This document shows, one piece after another, positions 22,459 to 31,500 of a stretch of DNA of 64,000 nucleotides; the stretch's first letter is position 1; each line of letters begins with the position of its first letter. The DNA is from Symbiodinium natans (taxonomy: Eukaryota; Sar; Dinophyceae; Suessiales; Symbiodiniaceae): the NCBI GenBank assembly GCA_905221605.1, contig CAJNDS010000435.1, positions 430,001 to 494,000 on the forward strand, given 5' to 3'. Under the pieces are notes generated by a model. The model had not been told where the DNA came from. It saw nothing but the letters and a program-made list of their open reading frames with translations, and did no database searches. Made by a program: the position numbers and the translations under genes.

Positions 22459-25152
22459 TGAGTTGTGGGTGCCAGGTAGCCCGGCCAAGGCAGCCCCAGC
22501 ACCAGGAGGCGCGACGGAAATCGAGAGGTTTAGGACTACGAACGGTTCAGGGTTTAAAGATTTTGCAGGGGCCACAAAGCGCAGTTTCCGTAGGGGGGGG
22601 GGGGTGGCAGGCTTGAGAAAAACCGACGTGGAGCTTAGATCTTCGAAGCGTGTTGCTTTCCTGGTGCCCAGCAACTGCTGACGCGCTCATGGCCTTCGTG
22701 GTTGCTAGGTGGAACCCTAAGCCCTGAACCACATGCAAGTTGGACCTCAAGCCCAACTCTCAGCTGCTTGAATGTAGCACCGCCAAACAGGTTGATAGAG
22801 TTCAAATTTGTGTTTAAAGTTTAGGGGTTTTGCCGCAACTCACCTTCCGACCATAGCCCCAAACCCCGACACACCCCAAAGCCATCCAAAATCGCTTGAA
22901 GTTTAAAGCCCTTGTAGTGCTTAAGCCCCTAAAAGCCCTACACCTTGCAAGTTCCTAGAGAGCCCAAGCCCACAAAAACCTTCGATCCTGACCCTGATCC
23001 CTACAACCTCAACAAATCCTTCTCAACCGCTCAGGTGCCCAGAGCGCCCTAAACCTGTTGGGGTCCTCCCCGGTGGCTGCAGCGCCAGCGGGCTATGGGC
23101 ACCTTGGGCCGGATTTTTGAAGGTCAAGGGGGGAGGGAGTTGGGGTTTCGTGTTCAAAAGGCTTCGGGTGAGGTGAGGAGGGTGGGGGTTCAGGTGAACC
23201 CAGGCCTCTGGCCCCAAACCCTCAAACTCGAGCTCCAACCCTTTTGTTTCGTAGTAGACTTGATTCAACCCTGAACCGAGATTCGCTTTCGCAGGTCTGC
23301 CAAAGTCCCTGCTGTCCCGGCAGCTGTGGCTGTGGCGAAGGCGTCCCCTGCCTCCACGGTGTCCTCGGCGCTGAGTGGCTCTGCTCGCACTTCGCTGAGG
23401 GTTTTGGCTGCTTAAGGTAGACACATCGCTGTTGGGGCTTTGTGGCTCAGGTGTCTTGGACTCCACGCAGTCCACACTTCCCAAGGCCACTCTGTCTTCC
23501 TCCACCGCCGCCCTAGCTGTCTTGGGGAAGGCCCCGACCGCAGCCAGCCCATCGGCGGTTCCCGGTGCGCCCGCCACACCCACTGCGCCCGCTGTACCGG
23601 TCGGCCCCGCAGTGCCCGTGGCTGCCAAGGTGCCCACAGCAGCAGCTTCGGCGCTGCAAGTGCTAGGTGGTAAGGCTACCGTCCCCCCCGCACCTGCACC
23701 TGCACCTGCACCTGCCAGTCCCCCTGCGCCCAGCGCTGCTGCAGCACCAGCTGCGGGCACGAGCGCTGCCAGCGCTGCCTTGGCTGTGCTTGGCTCCTCG
23801 GCACCTGCTCCGAGCGCGTCCCCGGCCAGCGCGGCCCTAGCCGTGCTGGGCACAACACCGGCAGCGACGCCTGCGACAGCTGCCGCCGTGAGCCAGCCAG
23901 GCCAGATTGTCTCCAAATCTCACATTCCGAGCTTACCCAACCCGAACCCTCCAAGTATTACTGGAGCCCACATTGCCAACTCACTAAGTAATTTTAACGC
24001 TACGCGACCCGCCTCGGCCCGGCCCAGCGCATCCGCGTGCCTATACACCTCCGGCCCGAGGCCTCGGCGGATCATTCCTGACTTCGTACCAAAAAAGCTA
24101 CGCACCCAAATACACATTCGAGTTTTTGTAGGCCCCCCCTAGAGCTAGACAAGTCCAGGGCCAGGCTCATTTTGCCCAACACAAGGGGTACATATCCTTA
24201 CATGGATCCAGGCTGAGCTCACATTGCCAGTTTTGGGACTTGGAGAGTCGGAGGAGTATAGGATGATCCAAAGCAACCTGACTATCGCGAGTCTGAGCCC
24301 GAATGACCTAGGTCCAAGAGGCGTGAATTTTCCGGGGTCCAGAGCATGGTTTTTGAAGAAAGACCAGAAGTTCGGCAACCTCTTACAAGAAACACACACG
24401 CCTGAGCCTTTTCCTGTAAAGCAAGCAGGGCAGCTCGAGGCAGTCTTAAGACCCTACATCCTAAGGGCGAAAGACCTAAAATCCCCGAAGCTGTAAGACC
24501 CTAAAGCCTCATGAAACCCCAACACCTGAACGATCATGAGTCTTCTAGGACCCAGAGTAGGCCCATGTTCTCTTTTGTTTGGGTGTTCCCTTACAATCCC
24601 CTTTCAACCGAAAAGGGTACCCTTTTCTTCCTACATTACTCCTGGGCAACCCTCCAAAGCCCATCCGAAACCTCCCAAACTTGATCTTTGCAGGCCCGGC
24701 ACCTTCGCCCCCTGCTTTGGCGCCTGCTGCACCCATAGGCTCCCTGCATTTTACGCTTTTGGGGCGGATTTAGGGTTTAGGGGGTCAGGGTTTAGGGGGT
24801 CAGCAAGCTTTTGGGAAGGCTCCGGGCTTAAGCAGTCAACAAGTTTGGGCTTCAGTGGTTTAAGGGGTGAGGGTCTTCCAGGATCCCATCGGCGCCTGCT
24901 TGTTGTTTGCGTTGCGTTGGGGTTGGGTTCCTCTGGGCGTGTGATCCTAGGCTGCAGGGTTTAAGCTTCCAGGGGCCGAGTCTGGGACTCCAACACCCCA
25001 AACCCCTCCCCCGATTTCAAAAGGCAAAAGCCCTGCACTCTAGCCACACACCCGAAGCCCCCGAAGCCGAAGCCCTGTCTAAGCCCTTCGAAGCCCGTCA
25101 GCCCAACAGCCAAGAGGCAGCTCAGGCACGACGCCGGCCAAAGCAGCTCTAG
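22368..25152 (+). CDS. Ala/Pro-rich protein with repeated ALAVLG motif, multi-exon
   Basis: About seven exons encode a low-complexity, Ala/Pro/Ser-rich protein of no family I recognise. Two exons (22476, 23295) join in phase, and a GC donor at 23378 leads in phase into a 437-base exon, the longest here, where the motif A-L-(A/Q)-V-L-G recurs four times separated by Pro/Ala linkers. A basic KPKKRSRP string at the end of the first candidate exon resembles a nuclear localisation signal, and the C-terminus is basic (ARRRPKQL, then TAG). High GC and codon bias toward GCx/CCx explain the equally long but meaningless open frame on the other strand. Start codon not identified. A scaffold or surface repeat protein is possible; function unknown. 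Confidence 0.5.
22476..22527 (+). CDS. Ala/Pro-rich gene exon
   Basis: Acceptor GGTGCCAG, GT donor GTTTAGG. Reads SPAKAAPAPGGATEIE. The two carried bases (AG) join G of the next exon in phase. Confidence 0.5.
23295..23377 (+). CDS. Ala/Pro-rich gene exon
   Basis: Acceptor CTTTCGCAG. SAKVPAVPAAVAVAKASPAS then TVSSALS. A GC donor at 23378 carries one base in phase into the next exon. Confidence 0.5.
23451..23887 (+). CDS. Ala/Pro-rich gene exon: four ALAVLG-type repeats
   Basis: Acceptor GTGGCTCAG, canonical donor GTGAGC. About 146 codons containing AALAVLG, SALQVLG, AALAVLG and AALAVLG at spacings of about 47, 42 and 19 residues, linked by Ala/Pro-rich sequence including (PA)n. The regular hydrophobic hexapeptide in a disordered background suggests a short binding or self-association motif; this is inference. 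Confidence 0.6.
24586..24655. mobile_element. Repeat related to family F4 (GGGTACCC core)
   Basis: GGTGTTCCCTTACAATCCCC, then AAAAGGGTACCCTTTTCTTC and TTACTCCTGGGC. Similar strings occur at 35505-35610 and 44490-44562. Confidence 0.4.
24694..24738 (+). CDS. Ala/Pro-rich gene: candidate exon
   Basis: Acceptor ATCTTTGCAG; frame PAPSPPALAPAAPI has the same composition as the upstream exons. GC donor at 24739. Phase from 23887 does not close, so a boundary or small exon is missing. Confidence 0.42.
   Translation, partial: ARHLRPLLWRLLHP
24882..24915 (+). CDS. Ala/Pro-rich gene: candidate exon
   Basis: Acceptor GTCTTCCAG, GT donor. DPIGACLLFAL is short and hydrophobic. Membership in this gene is inferred from position only. 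Confidence 0.3.
25024..25152 (+). CDS. Ala/Pro-rich gene: candidate terminal exon
   Basis: Acceptor TTTCAAAAG; 42 codons (AKALHSSHTPEAPEAEALSK ... ARRRPKQL) ending in TAG at 25150. Hydrophilic with a basic C-terminus. Not repeat-derived, which favours a real coding end. Confidence 0.42.
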   Translation, partial: AKALHSSHTPEAPEAEALSKPFEARQPNSQEAAQARRRPKQL

Positions 25153-25323
25153 GCAGGAGGAGTGGTTGGTTTCGAGCTTTGGGCTGACTCAATGTGTGTG
25201 GGGTGAGGATTCAGGGTTTTTGGGGGGGGTATAGGGGCTGGTGGTGCAAACCCTCTTGGTTTGGGGGTAAAATGAGCCCGCTGCGTTTTTGTTGCTTTCT
25301 CGCAGCGAACTCATTATACCCAC

Positions 25324-25565
25324 AAAACAAAAAAACCAAAAACTGGAAAACCAAAAAAACCAAAACCAAAAAAACCAAAAAAACCAAAAAAACCAATTTT
25401 GGGGAACTCCTGGAAGTGGCTTATTATCAGCCCTTACATCGAAAAGTTCCTCAAAATTGTTTTTTTTGGTTTTTTTGGTTTTTTTTGGTTTTGGTTTTTT
25501 TGGTTTTGGTTTTTTTGGTTTTTCAGTTTTTGGTTTTCTGTTGGTTTTGGCTGTGTTTGGTTTTC
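25324..25565. repeat. AAAACC / GGTTTT inverted tract
   Basis: A run of AAAACC/AAAAAACC (25324-25396) is followed by GGTTTT/GGTTTTTT (25456-25565), able to form a long imperfect hairpin. Its translations (KKTKKTKKT, FWFFWF) on both strands are repeat artefacts. Confidence 0.75.
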
Positions 25566-25654
25566 CAGTTTTCGGCATCTCTATAGCCCTGCTGCAACCC
25601 CTAGGGGTGGCAGAGGAGCCTAAGCATGATTTGCAACAGCGTATAAGTCTCAAT

Positions 25655-26735
25655 GAAACAATAATGAATTATTAATTCATTATTGATTATTAGTTTTTTT
25701 TTATGGTTTAGTATAATTTCATTATTAATTACTTGTTAATTTATTTATTTATTACTTATTAATTTGTTGATTAATTAGTAATTATGAATTAATTATTAAT
25801 AATAAATTAATTCATTAATCATTCATTAATCATGAAGTAATTAATTTTTAATTAATAATTATTTCAATTAATTCATTGACAAATAATTAACAATTAATTC
25901 GCTGGCCAGTAGCGATAACCTTAAAACTTAAAATCGAAACCTTAAATTCTAACCTTTAAACCTTAAACCGTAATTTCCTAAACCTTATCCTTAAACCGTA
26001 AACCCTAACCTAAACCCATTAATTATTAACTGCTTAATTATTAATTCTCAATTAACAAGTAATTGTTTATTAATTAGTTAATAAATAATAAAAACTAGGT
26101 ATTAATTATTTACTATTTAATGATTGATTAATTCTTAATTAATTAATTATCAATTAAGTATTAACTATTAACTAATTATTAATTGATTATTATTAATATT
26201 TCAATTATGAATTAAGTATTAATTCAGTACTTTTAAATAATTAATAATTATTAACTAATTATTAACAAATTATCATTCAATATTCATTAATAATTCATCA
26301 TTAATAGTATTAATTAATTATTAATTGATGATTAGTTAATTATTAAGGGGTTACGTAATAATTATCAATTGATTTATTATTAATTAATATGCAATAAGAA
26401 CTGAATTAGATGACTTATTAATTAAGTTCATTATTCATTATGCATTATTCATTAATATTATTTTTTATTACTGATTAATTATATTAATTATTAATTATTA
26501 ATTATTAATTCTTAATTATTAATTATTAATTCTTAATTATTAATTGTTATGTAAGTATTAATTATTTCTTAACTAATTTCCACGATTGTCCACGATTAAT
26601 TAATTTATAATATATTATTGATTAATTATTTATATAATTATTAAATCATTTTGTCGTTATTAGTTAATTATTCATTAAGTATTAATTATTAATTAATTAA
26701 TTATTATTTAATTAATTATTACATAATTACTTCCT
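25655..26735. repeat. Extremely AT-rich block (TTAATTA words)
   Basis: About 1.1 kb composed of ATTAAT, TTAATTA and AATTATTAA permutations with almost no G or C, apart from a short CCTTAAACC-like patch at 25918-26016. It contrasts sharply with the roughly half-GC surroundings. No open frame. Confidence 0.85.
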
Positions 26736-26989
26736 CGTCGAAGGTGAGTGTCCCATCCAGCCCACCCTCATCCCCTACAAAACTTGCCATGGCAAGCCTC
26801 TTTTGCTACGACAAAATAGTCGAAATACTTCGAGCACATACAACTATGGCACAAGTGAGCATAGATTCAAGATGCGGAAGACATATTTGCATGTCAAGTG
26901 AAAGAGAAAGCAACAAAAACGCAGCGGACTCATTTTACCTCCAAACCCTCTTTTGTTGCTTTTTGTTGTGCGGTTCTTTGATATCCTGG

Positions 26990-27002
26990 CCGCTCAGACC
27001 TC
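26990..27002 (+). promoter_or_regulatory. Candidate spliced-leader acceptor upstream of ATG
   Basis: A T-rich tract (TTTTGTTGCTTTTTGTTGTG and following) leads to CCGCTCAG five bases before ATGGGC. Dinoflagellate mRNAs receive a trans-spliced leader at such an AG. It is the only start in the window with this arrangement clearly visible. Confidence 0.4.
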
Positions 27003-27065
27003 ATGGGCCAGCCCTCCGCGCCCCCGGCTGCGGCGGCTCCGCCAGCGCCCGCCGACTCTGAGAAG
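27003..27065 (+). CDS. Unknown gene, first coding exon
   Basis: ATG through a GC donor (GAGAAG/GCCC). MGQPSAPPAAAAPPAPADSE then K, phase 0. Very GC-rich compared with the AT block immediately upstream. Confidence 0.55.
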
Positions 27066-30000
27066 GCCCGGGGGAGGGGGGGGGGTGGGGGGAGGGGTTG
27101 TGATTTAGGACCTAAACCGTAAACCCTAGACCCTAAGCCGTAAACCCTTTGGGGGTTTCGGGCTTGGGGATGTTGAGTGTTGAAGGTTCTTTGCGGTGTC
27201 TTGGGTTTCGGGGTGGCAGGGTTTCCGGGTACTTAGAGGATCCTTTTAGGGCAGGAACAGCCCTAGAACCCCTAAATGCCCCAAAAACCCACCGAAAAAT
27301 GAAAACAAAAGCCTCAAAGCACACAGAACCCCCTAAACCTTAAGCCCCCCCAAGGGCGATCGTGCAAAATCGAGCTGTGTGTAGGTCGATGCGGCGCTCA
27401 AGCTGTCTGGCGCCCGGAGTTCTTCACACCCTGAACCCTGAACCCTAAACCCTAAACCCTAAACCCTAGACCCTAATCCATAAACCATAGCTGTGCTCAG
27501 GGTGCGGGGTGAATTTGCCCGTCTGGGAGGGGGGAAACGTGCATCTTGTGGACTGTCGCCCGAAGCCCCAAACCTCTGGGCGCCCCTACCTACAGATGCC
27601 GTTGCTCTTCGCTCCTCCTTGTTTCCCAACCAGTTTGGCGGCTGCACCTTAACCCCACCGGAACCCTAAACCCTCAACCCTAAACCCTACACCCGAAACC
27701 CCAAAACCTAGACCCTAAACAGACTCGCGTCGTTGAGGGCCTGTCTTACTTCGCCTTTTTGGAGTCAAGGCTTGTCAAGGGGCGCCTCGCCCGCTTCCTC
27801 CCAAAATTCAGCGGCTTGGTAGTCCAGAGGTACCCCTTTGCCCATTTTTTGGGTGCAAGGTTCAATCATCAAATAGCCAACATCAAAAAAGGGTACCCTA
27901 ATGATAATATGGTTGCTGGACTAAGCCCCGAAACCCAAAGCCCTAAGCCCTAAAACCCTGAACCCTAAAACCCTACAGCCCATGAACTTGACACACTAGA
28001 ACCCGAAAAGCCCTAAACTCGAATACCCTAAACCCCTCAACCTCCCAAACCCTGAACCCTAAACCCCCCAAACCCCAAACCCCAAACCCTAAACCCCAAA
28101 CCCCAAACCCCAAACCCTAAACCCCAAACCCCAAACCCCAAACCCTAAACCCTAAACCCTAAGCCCTAAACCCTAAGCCCTAAACCCTAAACCCTAAACC
28201 CTAAACTAAACCCTATAAACCCTAAACCCTAAACCCTAAACCCTAAACCCTAAACCCTAAACCCTAAACCCTAAACCTCCCCAAGAATTGGCGGCCCGGC
28301 TCCGGAGCCGCCCCGCGACGCTCCGCTGCCGCCGCCGCGGGCGCCCGCGGCCCCGGCGCCGGCGCCTCCAGGGTTTCCTTTTGGGGTTTAGGGTTTAGGT
28401 TTAGGGTTTAGGGTTTAGGGTTTAGGGTTTGGGGTTTGGGGTTTAGGGTTTAGGGTTTTAGGGCCTCCTTTTGGGGTTTGTCCTACACTGCCCACCACAG
28501 TTCTCAGTTGTGGGGTGGGAAAGTGAAGAAACATTTTTCTTGAGTGCTGGGCTGTTTTTTGGTTCGGGTTTAGGGTTTAGGGTTTAGGGTTCAGGGTTTA
28601 GGGTGTAGGGTTTAGGTTTAGGGCTTAGGGTGGCACGGTACCAACATGTAGGTACAATGTAGGGTATGTACATGGCAGGTAATGTGGGCCCCATGTTCAG
28701 ACCCTTGAGCCTAGACCTCCTGAAAGCCCCTGGTCCGCGTGGGGCTCTGCAGGCGGTCACGGAGATGATGAGGAAGGTGGAGTCAGGCCGGGTTTCAGGG
28801 TTTGGGCTTCGTGGGTTTCCTAATCATCCCATAGCCTCAAGAGCTTCTTTTCCACCGAGTTCACGCGGTCAGCACTGCCCGAACACAAGACCCTAACCCT
28901 AAACCCTGAACCTGAATCCGGAAAAACTAACCCCCAAAGCTGGACCCTACAACCCCCCAATCCCTACAAAGCCCCCCAGGAAACTCAATAGACACAAAGT
29001 GGCCCCGTCTTTCGATGCGACGCTGAACCGACAGGGTCCCAAGGGTTTAGTGTTTTTGGTTCTTTTCGGGTTTTGAAACGGTAGTTACATGGTCCCTTAA
29101 TATGGTCCCTTATCTTCTTTGAAGCGCTCTGAAGTACGAGCCCTTGAGGTTTAGAGGGTAGATAGGGGGATTCTAGGGGGTTCCCATCTAAGAGCCCATA
29201 CGCAGGGACCATGTAACTACCCTCAGAGGTTGAGAATTTATATACACCCAGAACAAGGGACAAGGGTTTAGGGTTTAGGGCTTTGGAATCTTCAGGGATG
29301 TTCGGGTTCATTGGGGTGTATGAAGCTTTGGCTTCCTGAATTCCTGAATGGGGGATTCTTCTGTTCTCCTATCGACGCTGTTTCTATACTATACGGCTTC
29401 CGTTTAGAGCCTCCTTCCCGCCTCCCCCCCCCCCCCTCCCCCACTCGGCCCTCGCCCCGCAAAGCAACCACAAACAGCCGAGCAATAACACAACTAGTTT
29501 TACACTCCAAACCCCAAACGCCAAACCCGAAACTCCGAAACCCCAAAGCCCAAACCCCGAAACCCCCAAACCCCAAACCCCTAACCCCAAACCCCAAACC
29601 CCAAACCCCCAAACCCCAAACCCCAAACCCCAAACCCCAAACCCCAAACCCCAAACCCCAAACCCTAAACCCCAAAACCCCAAACCCCAAACCTTGAAGC
29701 CCTCTTTAGTTGTTAAGTAAACAACATTCAAATACCAGCCCCGACACCTCCGAGAGGCTCGCTGGGTCCCCAAGAGGCCCAGGAGCCGTCCTGCAGGTGA
29801 GGGTTAGGTGTTTAGGGGTTTAGGGGTTTAGGGGTTTAGGGGTTTAGGGGTTTAGGGGTTTAGGGGTTTAGGGGTTTAGGGGTTTAGGGTTTAGGGTTTG
29901 TAGGGTTTGTAGGGTTTATAGGGTTTATAGGGTTTAGGGTTAGGTTACAGGGGTTAAAGCGTTTAGGGTTGTCGGGTGTATGCTTTTAGGATTTAGGGGT

Positions 30001-31454
30001 TCAGGGCTTTAGAGGGGTTTTGTGTTTAGGGTGTAACATGCTCCGTGCATACCACCGTGTGGGACGTGTGTTTTGTCTGTGTCTGCGTGTGTGAAGGTTC
30101 GCTCATTCCCTCCCAACCCAACAACCCACCCAATTCTTGGGCGGGCTTTGATTTTAGCTTTAGCCTGCGGGAGGTTGAATTGATTTATTTTCGTACCCCA
30201 AAGGTTGTACCCAACAGACTTCCCCTAACGTATGTCAACGATGGCCCCATTAATCCTTGGGTTCAAGCTCGCCACGTGCCATTGACTTTGAAATCAGAGG
30301 CCTGGATACATGTGCGTGGGCTTGCCGAAGTGCTGGCTTGGATCACCATACTCCAGGGAAAGTTTCGCGTCTTCTGGGCCCTATCCCCCAAACCCTTACT
30401 AAACCTCAAGCCTTAAACACTAAACCCGACACCCCCTAAAGAGGATGAGGGTTCGCTTAACCTTAAGCCTTAAGCCCTAAACCCTAAACCCTAAACCCTA
30501 AATCCCAGAGGATGAAGGTTCAGGGTTTAGGCGGGGGTGGGCAGGACCTCCGTTTGGATCATGGCGACTCGATGCTTTCCCAGGCCGCTTGGCTTGATGG
30601 GGTCCTGTTGTCAGGGTTTGGGTTTTAGGGTTGTACTACAGTTCGGAGTATTATGCACAAGGGTTAGCCAAGAGGGACAACAATATCGGAGAACTGTGCG
30701 TGTGGGTTTCAGGGAGATGGACGTCTTGTGGATGATCCTGGGCCCCCAACACCTTGCCGTACAGATTTGGGATGTTCCCCCTTGCACGAACAGTCCTCAA
30801 TAGGGATTATCGTGCCCCCCGCCCCCTATTATAACCCCTGTTAAGGACTGTTAGTATAGATCCTGAACCCGAAGCCCCGCGCCCTCCGAACCTGCTTTAA
30901 GTCATCAACCCTCAACCCGTAAAGACCTTCAACCGACTTCGCCCCCGACCCTAACAACAAGGCCTTGTCCTACGCTGCCGACCGTGGCAAGATCAAGGCC
31001 GTCTTGGCTCTGGCGCAGGAACCCGAGCTGTTATTTCGGTCTAGGGTTTGCTCGTTGGGTGTTTTGCATGGCTTAGGGGGTTTTAGGTGGTTTTAGGCTT
31101 GTTCGCTTTTAAGGGTTTGGAGGTGTTCGAGAGGGAGAGTTTACCCGCGGCTTTAAGGAGTTCCCGGGGTCTTTGGGCGTTGACGGGTCTTGAGGGCTCT
31201 TGGGGCCTGTACTCAGAGTCCTCAATTGTAGGGCATGTAATGCGATGTCATGCAGTAGAATTGAAAGGTTGTGTGATCTAAAGGGCCTGTCGAGGCGTAC
31301 ATTCACCTGCATGTGCACTCACCAGCATCCAGCCACTCTACGCCGACATCCTCAGCGCCTCCCACACTCCCTAAACCCTAAACCCTAAACCCTAAACCCT
31401 AAACCCTAAACCCTAAACCCTAAACCCTAAACCCTAAACCCTAAACTCTCAGCC

Positions 31455-31500
<46 letters not shown>

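Larger units (their letters stand above)
25259..26947. mobile_element. 1.7-kb unit with 44-bp terminal inverted repeats and AT-rich core
   Basis: 25259-25301 (GGTTTGGGGGTAAAATGAGC...) returns inverted at 26904-26947 with about two mismatches over 44 bases. Between them lie an (AAAACC)n/(GGTTTT)n inverted pair and about 1.1 kb built almost only from TTAATTA-type words. It sits exactly between the preceding gene's stop and the next gene's start. It may be a foldback or MITE-like element, or an intergenic structural unit. Confidence 0.6.

Noticed and set aside
23023-23916. 297-codon minus-strand Ala/Gly-rich open frame
   Set aside because: It is the shadow of the GC-rich Ala/Pro exons on the plus strand, which have splice sites and phase continuity.
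29292-29773. Plus and minus open frames (NPKPQTP, VWGLGFG)
   Set aside because: They are the CCCCAAA array in translation.
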